Source: Gallionella sp. UBA4121 (GTDB lineage: Bacteria; Pseudomonadota; Gammaproteobacteria; Burkholderiales; Gallionellaceae). Taken from it: 64,000 nucleotides of DNA. Positions within the stretch are counted from its first letter, which is position 1; each line of letters begins with the position of its first letter. The DNA is taken from positions 6,135 through 70,134 of the forward strand of contig DFWZ01000035.1 of the NCBI GenBank assembly GCA_002381565.1. The letters run 5' to 3'. The translations under genes and the position numbers were made by a program. Under the pieces are notes generated by a model. The model was not told the DNA's origin and did no database searches. It saw nothing but the letters and a program-made list of their open reading frames with translations. Of the stretch, positions 50,404-58,864 are shown one piece after another.

Positions 50404-50441
50404 TACCCCCACCCTGACCCTCCCCCTTGCAGGGGGAGGGG
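50404..50441 (+). repeat. REP-like palindrome, copy c
   Basis: TACCCCCACCCTGACCCTCC and CCCTTGCAGGGGGAGGGG, 10 bases upstream of the DUF559 start. It pairs as an inverted repeat with 50005-50042 and has the same arms as the glk insert at 22075-22161. Confidence 0.75.
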
Positions 50442-50500
50442 ATGAAAATTTGGCAAATTGCGCATTTCTTCCTCCTTCCATGAGGAGGAAATTTGCTTTC

Positions 50501-51358
50501 TTATGATTTTATCCAGGTCGTCCAGGCCAGCCAAAGTTTGCGCAGCGGGGTGAGCGAGACGCGCTCTTTGAGTACATGGCAGCCTGAGGCAATCACTTCA
50601 TCGAGCGTTGCGCGATAGATTGCCGCCATGATCAGTCCGGTGCGCTGGTTTTTGCGGTCGATGGCGGGCAACTGTGCCAGTGCCTGCTGGTAGAAGCGCT
50701 GCGCGCGTTCAATCTGGAACGCCATCAGTTTCTGGAAGTTTTCACTGTCGCGGGCGTTGAGGATATCGGCCGCCGTCACGTTAAACTGTTGCATCTCATC
50801 CATAGGCAGGTAGATGCGGTTGCGCCTGGCATCCTCGCCGACATCCCGAATGATGTTGGTGAGCTGAAAGGCCAGCCCCAGATCATGCGCATACTTGAGC
50901 GTCTGGCGATCGCTGTAGCCGAAAATCTCCACCGACAACAGGCCGACCACCGAGGCGACACGGTAACAATACAACTGCAAGGATTTGAAATCACTGTAGC
51001 GCGGCTGATCCAGATCCATCTCCATGCCGTCGATGATCTCCAGCAGCAGTTCCTGTGCAAGGTTAAATTGTAAGGTGACGGGTACCAAGGCTTGTGCGAC
51101 CGGGTGCTGCGGTTTGCCGCCGTAAATATCAGCTACCTGACCCCGCCACCAGTTGAGCGTGCTGCGTGCCACCTGTGTGTCCGAGCATTCGTCCACCACA
51201 TCGTCCACCTCGCGGCAGAAGGCGTACAGCGCGGTGATCGCACGCCGTTTGTCGCGTGGCAGGAACAGGAAGCTGTAATAGAAGCTGGAGCCGCTGGCGG
51301 CTGCTTTGTCCTGGCAGTATTGGTCTGGAGTCATATCTTTAATAAGAGTAGGGCGCAC
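50501..51358 (-). CDS. hpnD: Presqualene diphosphate synthase
   Basis: A 285-residue squalene/phytoene-synthase-fold enzyme joining two farnesyl diphosphates into presqualene diphosphate. Two Asp-rich motifs are present: REVDDVVDE (after YAFCREVDDV) and LTNIIRDVGEDARRNRIYLP. The fold starts FYYSFLFLPRDKRRAITALY. It overlaps hpnC by 20 bases, so both are translated together. The downstream hpnE gene is separated by the DUF559 cassette and repeats. Confidence 0.92.
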   Translation of the reverse strand: MRPTLIKDMTPDQYCQDKAAASGSSFYYSFLFLPRDKRRAITALYAFCREVDDVVDECSDTQVARSTLNWWRGQVADIYGGKPQHPVAQALVPVTLQFNLAQELLLEIIDGMEMDLDQPRYSDFKSLQLYCYRVASVVGLLSVEIFGYSDRQTLKYAHDLGLAFQLTNIIRDVGEDARRNRIYLPMDEMQQFNVTAADILNARDSENFQKLMAFQIERAQRFYQQALAQLPAIDRKNQRTGLIMAAIYRATLDEVIASGCHVLKERVSLTPLRKLWLAWTTWIKS

Positions 51359-52154
51359 TTTTAGCCAGCATGATAACCCAGTCGAGCGGGCGCAACACGG
51401 GGCGGCGGCGGAATACGTCGTAGTCGGCGGCTTCGAGCTTGTCGAGTATGCGTAATCCGCCTGCGATAATCATGCGCATTTCAAGGCCGATGCGGCCGGA
51501 AAGAATGCTGCCCAGCGGTGCGCCCTGCAACATCAGTCTGCGTGCACGATCAACCTGAAATTTCATCAATCGCCGAAAATTTTCATCGCTAATCCCTTGT
51601 GCAATCTGCTCTTCAGACACGCCGAACCCGGCCATTTCGTCCAGCGGCAGGTAGATGCGGGAAATTGCGTAGTCGCGGGCGACATCCTGCCAGAAGTTGA
51701 TCAGTTGCAAACTGCTGCAAATTGCATCTGAATAGATGAGGTTGACGGGCGTGGCCTCACCATAGAGATGCAGCAGCAGGTTGCCGACCGGATTGGCTGA
51801 ACGGCGGCAATAGTCGAGCAGCTCTGCGTAATTGCCATAACGCTTTTTCACCACATCCTGCGAAAAGGCGTCGAGCAGATCGTAATGCGGTTTTAACGGC
51901 AGTGCATGCTGATTGATTTCTGATGCCAGGTTTTGAAACAGCGGGGTGAGCGGCGTCTCATTTTTACTGATGCGATCGAGTTCGGTACGGAATGCATCCA
52001 GCTGTTGCAGTCGCTCATTATCGGACAGATTACCCTCGTCGGCGATGTCGTCCGCAGCCCTTGCGAAATGGTAAATCGCCGCCACAGGTTTGCGCAGCCG
52101 TTTTGGCATCAGAATCGAGGCGACGGGGAAATTTTCGTAATGTTTGACCGTCAT
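51339..52154 (-). CDS. hpnC: Hydroxysqualene synthase
   Basis: A 271-residue squalene/phytoene-synthase-fold enzyme converting presqualene diphosphate to hydroxysqualene. Asp-rich motifs are FARAADDIADEG and LINFWQDVARDYAISRIYLP. The start VKHYENFPVASILMPKRLRK is characteristic of HpnC. It lies 9 bases after prmB and overlaps hpnD. With hpnD and hpnE it makes squalene for hopanoids; the cyclase gene is not in this window. Confidence 0.92.
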   Translation of the reverse strand: MTVKHYENFPVASILMPKRLRKPVAAIYHFARAADDIADEGNLSDNERLQQLDAFRTELDRISKNETPLTPLFQNLASEINQHALPLKPHYDLLDAFSQDVVKKRYGNYAELLDYCRRSANPVGNLLLHLYGEATPVNLIYSDAICSSLQLINFWQDVARDYAISRIYLPLDEMAGFGVSEEQIAQGISDENFRRLMKFQVDRARRLMLQGAPLGSILSGRIGLEMRMIIAGGLRILDKLEAADYDVFRRRPVLRPLDWVIMLAKSAPYSY

Positions 52155-52163
52155 GCTGACAGA

Positions 52164-53066
52164 TTACAGCAGGTCGTTGCGATGCAGCATGAACACGAAC
52201 TGGTCGCCCGCCGTCACATCCAGCCAGGTGAACGGCAGCCCGGGGTAGGCGGCCTCCAGCGCATCGCGGTTGTGGCCGATTTCGACGATCAGGATACCGT
52301 TGTCGGTCAAGTGTTCTGCGGCGTGTTTCAGAATCGCACGCGTGGCATCCAGCCCGTCCCGGCCGCTGCCCAGTGCAAGTTTCGGTTCGTGCAGGTATTC
52401 CTGCGGCAGGGCGGCGACCGATTCTGCATCGACATACGGGGGGTTGCTGATGATCAGATCGTATTTTCGGCCATCCAGCCTGGCAAACAGGTCCGATTCG
52501 ATCAGGTTCACCCGCGCCTCTAATTCGTAATCGCTGACGTTGCGCCTGGCAACTTCCAGCGCATCCGGGGATAAGTCGACCGCATCCACGATGGCATTGG
52601 GAAAGGCATCTGCGGCCAGAATGGCCAGGCAGCCGCTGCCGGTGCACATGTCCAGCACGCTGGCTGTCGCTTCAGGATCTGCGATCCAGGGCGACAGGCT
52701 CTGGCGCAGCAGTTCGGCGATGAAGGAACGAGGCACGATGACGCGTTCATCCACATAAAAGCTGTACTCGCCCAGGAATGCCTCGTGAGTCAGATAGGCG
52801 GCAGGAATGCGCTGCTCGACGCGCCGCTGAATGACGCTCAGCACTTCGTTGCGCTCGGACGGGGTGAGATGCGCATCGAGAAAGGGGGCGAGTGTGTCGA
52901 CAGGCAAATGCAGCGTGTGCAGGATCAGATATACAGCTTCGTCATAGGCCTCACTGCTGCCGTGGCCGAAGAATAACTTCGCATGATAAAAACGACTGAC
53001 TGCAAAACGCAGGTAGTCGCGTACAGTATGCAGATTCTGTGATGCACCGGAAAAATATTCATTCAT
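52164..53066 (-). CDS. prmB: Ribosomal protein L3 N5-glutamine methyltransferase
   Basis: A 300-residue S-adenosylmethionine-dependent methyltransferase. The SAM loop is VLDMCTGSGCLAILAADAFP, the acidic strand AVDLSPDALEVARRNV, and the catalytic NPPY in LIISNPPYVDAESV. The N-terminal helical part (LHTVRDYLRFAVSRFYHAKL) with YLTHEAFLGEYSFYVDERVI separates PrmB from PrmC. It methylates the glutamine of L3. It is 15 bases after dapE and before hpnC on the same strand. Confidence 0.93.
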   Translation of the reverse strand: MNEYFSGASQNLHTVRDYLRFAVSRFYHAKLFFGHGSSEAYDEAVYLILHTLHLPVDTLAPFLDAHLTPSERNEVLSVIQRRVEQRIPAAYLTHEAFLGEYSFYVDERVIVPRSFIAELLRQSLSPWIADPEATASVLDMCTGSGCLAILAADAFPNAIVDAVDLSPDALEVARRNVSDYELEARVNLIESDLFARLDGRKYDLIISNPPYVDAESVAALPQEYLHEPKLALGSGRDGLDATRAILKHAAEHLTDNGILIVEIGHNRDALEAAYPGLPFTWLDVTAGDQFVFMLHRNDLL

Positions 53067-53081
53067 GGCAACCTCTAAAAT

Positions 53082-54212
53082 TCATTTGCATAGCAGGTTT
53101 TCCAGTGTGCGCTGATAGGTAAACTTGAGCGGTTCGATGTCGGCCACGGCGACGCACTCGTTGAGCTTGTGTATCGTGGCATTCAATGGCCCGAACTCGA
53201 TGACCTGCGGGCAGATGTCCGCGATGAAACGTCCGTCCGAGGTGCCGCCGGAAGTGGAGAGTTCCGGGGTGATGCCGTAACTTAGTTCAATCGCATGGCT
53301 GATGGCTTCGACCAGACTGCCCTTGGGCGTCAGGTACGGTTTTCCGGACAGCTCCCACTGCAAGTCATACTTGACGTTGTGCTTGTCGAGAATCGCATGC
53401 ACCCTGTCTTTGAGCTGCTGCTCGGTGCTGGCGGTCGAAAAGCGGAAGTTGAAGAGGATTTCTACCGTGCCCGGTACGACATTGGTTGCCCCCGTGCCGC
53501 CATTGATGTTGGAGATTTGCCAGGAGGTGGGCGGGAAATAGTCGTTGCCGTTATCCCAGGTCGTCGTGGCAAGTTCGGCAATCGCTGGCGCTGCCATGTG
53601 GATAGGATTTTTAACCAGATGTGGATAGGCGATATGTCCCTGAACGCCCTGGACGATCAGCGTGCCGGACAGCGAGCCGCGCCGTCCGTTCTTGATCATG
53701 TCACCCACCAGTTTGTTTGAAGTGGGTTCGCCGACGATACAGTAATCCAGTGTTTCGCCGCGCGCGCGCAAGGCGTCGACTACGCGCACTGTGCCGTCTA
53801 CCGCCACGCCTTCTTCGTCTGATGTGATCAGCAAGGCGATTGAACCGTTATGGTCGGGATGATCTGCGACGAAGGATTCAATTGCGGTAATGAAGGCTGC
53901 GATGGAGGTTTTCATGTCCGCAGCTCCTCGCCCGAACAACATGTCATCGCGTATGGTGGGCTCGAACGGCGGGCTGAACCAGGATTCTTCAGGGCCGGAA
54001 GGCACAACATCGGTATGGCCTGCAAATACCACAACCGGGCCGCTGATACCGCGTCTGGCCCAGAAATTGTCAACATTGCCAAAACGCATGCGTTCGATGT
54101 GAAAGCCCAGTTTTTCCAGCCTTTCGATAAGAATTTCCTGGCAGCCTGCGTCATCCGGGGTGAGCGAACGGCGTGCGATCAGCGCACGGGCGAGTTCTAG
54201 TGTTGCAGTCAT
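53082..54212 (-). CDS. dapE: Succinyl-diaminopimelate desuccinylase
   Basis: A 376-residue M20-type di-zinc amidase releasing diaminopimelate in lysine synthesis. Metal-binding stretches are VVVFAGHTDVVPSG (His and Asp ligands) and FGRGAADMKTSIAAF, with SDEEGVAVDGTVRVVD and TSGGTSDGRFIADICPQVIE following. Length fits E. coli DapE (375). It overlaps the ArsC-like gene by 4 bases and is 15 bases from prmB. Confidence 0.95.
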   Translation of the reverse strand: MTATLELARALIARRSLTPDDAGCQEILIERLEKLGFHIERMRFGNVDNFWARRGISGPVVVFAGHTDVVPSGPEESWFSPPFEPTIRDDMLFGRGAADMKTSIAAFITAIESFVADHPDHNGSIALLITSDEEGVAVDGTVRVVDALRARGETLDYCIVGEPTSNKLVGDMIKNGRRGSLSGTLIVQGVQGHIAYPHLVKNPIHMAAPAIAELATTTWDNGNDYFPPTSWQISNINGGTGATNVVPGTVEILFNFRFSTASTEQQLKDRVHAILDKHNVKYDLQWELSGKPYLTPKGSLVEAISHAIELSYGITPELSTSGGTSDGRFIADICPQVIEFGPLNATIHKLNECVAVADIEPLKFTYQRTLENLLCK

Positions 54213-54571
54213 GTCGGCACCTTCACGTTAAAAATTCTTGAGTAAGCTGCCATATCGAAACCGATGTACAGCAACTTGCCATTCTGTTCCAGAAGCGGGC
54301 GTTTAATGGCGCTGGTTTTATCTGTCATTAAAGAAAGCGCGGAGTCATTATCATTAACAAGCTGTTTTTGCTCGTCTGTCAGCCCGCGCCAGGTCAGGCC
54401 TTTACGGTTGATCAACTCGCTCCAGTCGCGTTGTTGCAGCCAGTTCGTCGCGGTGACAGCGTCCAGCCCCTGTTTCTTGAAATCATGGAATTCGACCGCG
54501 ATATCATGGAGCGCCAGCCAGTCGCGTGCCTTCTTAACCGTACTGCAATTGGGGATGCCATACAGCTTCAT
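54209..54571 (-). CDS. ArsC/Spx-family thioredoxin-fold protein (YffB-like)
   Basis: A 120-residue protein of the ArsC-related thioredoxin fold. It starts MKLYGIPNCSTVKKARDWL with a single reactive Cys where arsenate reductases have it, and ends with the SAIKRPLLEQNGKLLYIGFD loop. The family's conserved Arg is in that loop. YffB-like proteins, often beside dapE, are of uncertain role (glutathione-dependent reduction is suspected). It overlaps dapE and pilU by 4 bases each. Confidence 0.88.
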   Translation of the reverse strand: MKLYGIPNCSTVKKARDWLALHDIAVEFHDFKKQGLDAVTATNWLQQRDWSELINRKGLTWRGLTDEQKQLVNDNDSALSLMTDKTSAIKRPLLEQNGKLLYIGFDMAAYSRIFNVKVPT

Positions 54572-55737
54572 TTGGATACGTCCAGGTCGAGTTTGATGCC
54601 GCTGAAATCGGATTGCGGTGATGATGACTTTGCAGTTTCCGTGGCGGGTGAGTAGCTCGGCACTGACATGGTGTTGGTGCGCTCCGAAAAATCAACCAGT
54701 GCGGAGAGATTGTTCGCCGAATCGGCATTGCGCATCGCTTCTTCTTTGCTTATTTTCCCGGATTTGAAAAGCCGGTACAGGGCTTGCTCAAAGGTTTGCG
54801 AGCCGGCAGACACGCTCTTGTCGATTGCATCGTGGATTTTTTCAATTTCGTCGTTTTTGATCAGGTCGGCAATCAGGGTGGTGTTGAGCAATACTTCCAC
54901 GGCGGGTATCTGTTTTCCCTGTGTTGTGCGCACCAGGCGTTGCGAGACCACTGCGCGCAGGCACATGGAAAGGTCGGACAGCACGCTCTGGCGCGAGTCG
55001 TAGGGGAAGAAATTGACGATGCGATTTAAGGCGTGATAACTGTTATTGGCGTGCAGCGTGGTCAGGCACAAATGGCCGGTTTGCGCAAAAATCAGCGCGT
55101 GTTTCAACGTTTCGCGATCACGCACTTCGCCTATCATCAGCACGTCGGGCGATTCACGCATCCCGAAGGACAGCGCGTTATCGTAGTTGAGCGTATCCGT
55201 GCCGATTTCACGCTGGTTCACGATCGACTTGTCGTGCCTGAAAATGTATTCGATGGGATCTTCGATAGTCAGGATGTGTCCGGTCTGATTCGAGCTGCGA
55301 TGCTGGATCATGGAAGCCAGCGTGGTGGACTTCCCGGAACCTGTAGCGCCGACAACCAGGACCAGGCCCCGCTTTTCCATGATCAGGGATTTGAGTATGC
55401 CAGGCAGATGAAGTTTATCTATCTCGCCGATATCGCCCTTGATATAGCGGATGACCAGCGCAATGTCGCCGCGTTGACGGAAGATATTGACGCGAAAGTT
55501 GCCCAGATTATCGACGCGGTAGGAGAAGTTGATCTCCATGCGGGTCTCGAATTCGAGGATTTGCTTCGAATTCATCATCTCGTAGGCGATGCGTTTGACG
55601 ATTTCTGCGGTCAGAATCTGTGCATTGACCGGACTAGTGATGCCCTCAATCTTGACGTTGACCGGCGCGCCTACCGAAAAAAACAAGTCTGATGCCTGTC
55701 TGTCAGCCGCCAGTTTCAGCAATGGTGTGACGAGCAT
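54568..55737 (-). CDS. pilU: Twitching-motility ATPase PilU
   Basis: A 389-residue type II/IV secretion ATPase of the PilT/PilU group that powers retraction of type IV pili. Walker A is VVGATGSGKSTTLASM (130-140), the Asp box ILTIEDPIEYIF, Walker B DVLMIGEVRDRETL and the His box HLCLTTLHANNS. The long C-terminal tail (to LDLDVSK) and sequence suit PilU rather than PilT. The frame is open 19 codons upstream, but MLVTPLLKLAADRQASDLFF is the family start. No pilT is next to it. Confidence 0.93.
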   Translation of the reverse strand: MLVTPLLKLAADRQASDLFFSVGAPVNVKIEGITSPVNAQILTAEIVKRIAYEMMNSKQILEFETRMEINFSYRVDNLGNFRVNIFRQRGDIALVIRYIKGDIGEIDKLHLPGILKSLIMEKRGLVLVVGATGSGKSTTLASMIQHRSSNQTGHILTIEDPIEYIFRHDKSIVNQREIGTDTLNYDNALSFGMRESPDVLMIGEVRDRETLKHALIFAQTGHLCLTTLHANNSYHALNRIVNFFPYDSRQSVLSDLSMCLRAVVSQRLVRTTQGKQIPAVEVLLNTTLIADLIKNDEIEKIHDAIDKSVSAGSQTFEQALYRLFKSGKISKEEAMRNADSANNLSALVDFSERTNTMSVPSYSPATETAKSSSPQSDFSGIKLDLDVSK

Positions 55738-55805
55738 GGTGATCTCCTGGAAAGAGCAGATGGTAGCAAGTAGCCGGTAGCTACCAGCCACCAACTACAA
55801 GCTGT

Positions 55806-56627
55806 TTATATGCCTCTGAGCAGTTCGTTGATGCCGACCTTGGACAGTGTCTTTGCATCCACTTTTTTTACAATCACCGCGCAATACAGGCTGTATTTGC
55901 CGTCAGCAGACGGCAGACTGCCGCTGACCACGACTGAGCCTGCGGGGACTCTGCCATAGGTGACGGTGCCGGTTTCGCGGTCGTAAATCTTGGTGCTCTG
56001 GCCGATGAATACGCCCATCGAAATCACCACATTGTCTTCGAGGATCACGCCTTCAACGATTTCAGAACGTGCGCCTACGAAGCAGTTGTCGCCGATGATA
56101 GTCGGGTTGGCCTGCACGGGTTCGAGCACGCCGCCGATACCGACGCCGCCTGAAAGGTGCACGTTCTTGCCGATCTGTGCGCAGGAACCGACGGTAGCCC
56201 AGGTGTCCACCATGGTGCCTTCATCCACATAGGCGCCGATATTCACATAAGATGGCATCAGTACCACGTTCTTGGCGATGTATGCGCCTTTGCGGGCCGC
56301 AGCAGGCGGCACAACACGGAAACCGCCTTCGCGGAAATCGCGACTGTTGTAATCGGCGAATTTGGAAGGAACTTTGTCGTAATAATTGGTGAAGCCGCCC
56401 TTGATGAAGGCGTTGTCTTCCAGACGGAACGACAGCAGCACGGCTTTTTTGAGCCATTGATGTGTGACCCAGTCGCCGTTGATTTTTTCCGCCACACGCA
56501 GTGTGCCCCCGTCCAGGTGGGTGATGACCGCATCGACCGCTTCCTTGAGCTGTGCATCCGCATTGCGCGGCGTGATTTCGGCGCGGCGTTCAAAAGCGGT
56601 TTCGATGATTTTCTGTAACTGATCCAT
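55806..56627 (-). CDS. dapD: Tetrahydrodipicolinate N-succinyltransferase
   Basis: A 273-residue enzyme of the left-handed beta-helix acyltransferase class, using succinyl-CoA. The coil-forming hexapeptides (VGGVLEPVQANPTIIGDNCF, VGARSEIVEGVILEDNVV) are clear, and SGGVGIGG and MPSYVNIGAYVDEGTMVDTW mark DapD. Length equals the E. coli enzyme. It is next to dapC upstream and pilU downstream; the flanks hold simple GTAGTCGTAAG-like tracts. Confidence 0.96.
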   Translation of the reverse strand: MDQLQKIIETAFERRAEITPRNADAQLKEAVDAVITHLDGGTLRVAEKINGDWVTHQWLKKAVLLSFRLEDNAFIKGGFTNYYDKVPSKFADYNSRDFREGGFRVVPPAAARKGAYIAKNVVLMPSYVNIGAYVDEGTMVDTWATVGSCAQIGKNVHLSGGVGIGGVLEPVQANPTIIGDNCFVGARSEIVEGVILEDNVVISMGVFIGQSTKIYDRETGTVTYGRVPAGSVVVSGSLPSADGKYSLYCAVIVKKVDAKTLSKVGINELLRGI

Positions 56628-56678
56628 GTTTGTTCCTAGTTAGTCGTAAGTGGTAAGTTGGTAGTCGTAAGTCGGCAG

Positions 56679-57884
56679 CTACTTGCTGCTCGCTACTGAC
56701 AACTTTCGAGTAAATTCAGCGATTCTGTGCGCCGCTTCCACGGTATCTTTCGTCTCGGCGACCAGCGCCAGGCGCACAAAATTTTCTCCCGGATTGATGC
56801 CTTGTGCGTTACGCGCCAGAAAACTGCCCGGCAATACTGTCACATTATAATCGCGATACAAGGCCTGCGCGTAGGCTGTGTCGGATATTGGCGTGCGTAT
56901 CCACAGATAAAAGGCGGCATCAGGCTGTGTGACGGGCAGCACGGGTTTCAGTATTTCCATCACGCGGGCGAATTTTTCGGTGTACTGGTGGCGGTTCCGG
57001 GCGACATGCGCTTCGTCATTCCAGGCGGCGATACTGGTCGCTTGTATTGCCGGATTCATCGCCGAGCCGTGGTAGGTGCGGTACAGGGCGAATTTTTCGA
57101 TGACGCGGGCATCCCCCGTGACAAACCCTGAACGCATGCCGGGCACGTTGGAACGTTTCGACAGACTGGAAAATACCACCAGATTGCGATAGTCACCACG
57201 CCCGAGTTGTTGTGCCGCTTGCAGCGCACCCAGGGGCGCCGTGTCGGCGTAAATTTCCGAATAACACTCGTCCGAAGCGATCACGAAGCCATAGCGGTCG
57301 GACATCTCGAACAGGGTTTTCCATTCGTGCAACGGCATCACTCGCCCGGTAGGGTTGCCAGGTGTGCAGACATAAATAAGCTGTGTGCGTTGCCAGACAT
57401 CGATCGGCAGTTGCGAAAAATTCAGTGCGAAATTGTCTTCAGGCAGCGTGTTGAGAAAACAGGGTGTCGCACCGGCCAGGTAGGCAGCCCCTTCGTAAAT
57501 CTGGTAAAAGGGATTAGGGCAAACTACAACCGCATCTGGTTTGCTGCGGTCGATGACGGTTTGCGCAAAAGCGAACAAGGCCTCGCGGCTGCCGTTCACC
57601 GGCAGCACCTGAGTCTTGAAGTCGGGCAGGGGGATATCGTAGCGCCGCGCCAGCCAGTTGGCTATCGTGCTGCGCAGCGCGTCTGAACCTGCGGTTGTGG
57701 GATAATTCGCAAGGCCGCCTATGCTTTCGATCAGCGCAGCGCTGATGAATTGCGGCGTGGCGTGTTTCGGTTCGCCGATCGACAGGCTGATCGCGCGATA
57801 GTCCCGGTTTGCGGTGATATCGCGAAACAGGCTGGCCAGTTTCTGGAACGGGTAGGGCTGCAAACGATTGAGGTCTGGATTCAT
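56679..57884 (-). CDS. dapC: Succinyldiaminopimelate aminotransferase
   Basis: A 401-residue class-I fold aminotransferase. The pyridoxal-phosphate lysine is in SSLSKRSNVPGMRSGFVTGD, and CVCTPGNPTGRVMP-like binding (IYVCTPGNPTGRVM) and ASDECYSEIYAD precede it. It converts N-succinyl-2-amino-6-ketopimelate to succinyl-diaminopimelate, completing with dapD and dapE the succinyl branch. An in-frame start at 57917 adds 11 residues; neither has a clear ribosome binding site. It diverges from the EamA gene. Confidence 0.92.
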   Translation of the reverse strand: MNPDLNRLQPYPFQKLASLFRDITANRDYRAISLSIGEPKHATPQFISAALIESIGGLANYPTTAGSDALRSTIANWLARRYDIPLPDFKTQVLPVNGSREALFAFAQTVIDRSKPDAVVVCPNPFYQIYEGAAYLAGATPCFLNTLPEDNFALNFSQLPIDVWQRTQLIYVCTPGNPTGRVMPLHEWKTLFEMSDRYGFVIASDECYSEIYADTAPLGALQAAQQLGRGDYRNLVVFSSLSKRSNVPGMRSGFVTGDARVIEKFALYRTYHGSAMNPAIQATSIAAWNDEAHVARNRHQYTEKFARVMEILKPVLPVTQPDAAFYLWIRTPISDTAYAQALYRDYNVTVLPGSFLARNAQGINPGENFVRLALVAETKDTVEAAHRIAEFTRKLSVASSK

Positions 57885-57930
57885 TGCGGTAGTGGCGGCG
57901 TCGAAAGTGGCGGGCATTATAAAGGGCTAA

Positions 57931-58803
57931 GTGGTGTCATCAAAACAAAATGTAATGCCGGTTGCTGGAATTCTGAGCGGTGCGCTGGTGTGGGGGCTGA
58001 TCTGGTACCCCTATCGCGTGTTGCTGGGGGAGGGGATATCAGGTCCCGTGGGTACGTTCATCACCTATATGCTGGCGATGTTGTTTGGTGCATTCATGCT
58101 GCCGCGCGCGTGGCGCGAACTTCCCCAGGCCGCCTGGTGGGCGGTACTGCTGGTGTTCAGCGCGGGCTGGGCTAATTTCGGCTATGTGCTGGCGATGTTG
58201 CACGGCGAGGTGATGCGTGTGCTGCTGTTGTTCTATCTGGCACCACTCTGGACTATCCTGTTTTCTTACTGGCTGCTGGGCGAACACCTGAATCGTTACG
58301 GTTATGCTGTCATCGCGCTGTCGCTCAGTGGCGCATTCATCATGCTCTGGGAGCCTGCGCTCGGCATGCCGTTTCCGCAAAACGCCTCGGAATGGACAGG
58401 ATTGTCGGCGGGCATGGCTTTTGCGCTGTCCAATGTGGTATCGCGGCGGTCAACGAATCTTAGTGTAGAAACCAAAACATTCAGCATCTGGCTGGGTACG
58501 GCGTTGCTCACGGCTCCTTTGTTGTGGTGGCAAGGAGGCGTGTCTGTACAGGGCGTAAGCGGGCAGGCCTGGCTTATACTGGGTTTGCTGGGCGTCGCCT
58601 TATGTGCATGCAGTTTTGCCGTGCAATACGGCGTCACCCATATGCCGGCTAATCGCGCCATGTTGTTGTTCCTGTTTGAACTGGTTGTCGCAGCACTCGC
58701 ATCGTATTTTCTGGCGAATGAAGCCATGGGGTTGCGCGAGTGGGCGGGCGCCGTGCTGATTGTGTCCGCCAGCCTGTTGTCGGGGAAGCTGTATGTGGAA
58801 TAA
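57931..58803 (+). CDS. EamA/DMT-family transporter
   Basis: A 290-residue inner-membrane protein with about ten hydrophobic helices, in two EamA halves: ILSGALVWGLIWYPYRVLLG opens the first and MPFPQNASEWTGLSAGMAFA the second. The GTG at 57931 is preceded by AAAGGG; ATG 57955 is an alternative. Substrates of this group are amino acids, nucleotide precursors or sugars, and none can be read here. Being divergent to dapC it may export a related amino acid, but that is a guess. Confidence 0.85.
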   Translation: MVSSKQNVMPVAGILSGALVWGLIWYPYRVLLGEGISGPVGTFITYMLAMLFGAFMLPRAWRELPQAAWWAVLLVFSAGWANFGYVLAMLHGEVMRVLLLFYLAPLWTILFSYWLLGEHLNRYGYAVIALSLSGAFIMLWEPALGMPFPQNASEWTGLSAGMAFALSNVVSRRSTNLSVETKTFSIWLGTALLTAPLLWWQGGVSVQGVSGQAWLILGLLGVALCACSFAVQYGVTHMPANRAMLLFLFELVVAALASYFLANEAMGLREWAGAVLIVSASLLSGKLYVE

Positions 58804-58864
58804 GTCTTATGGAAAATCGCGCTGGCTGCCTTAAAGCAGCGCCGCATGCAGCTCGTTGGACTTG

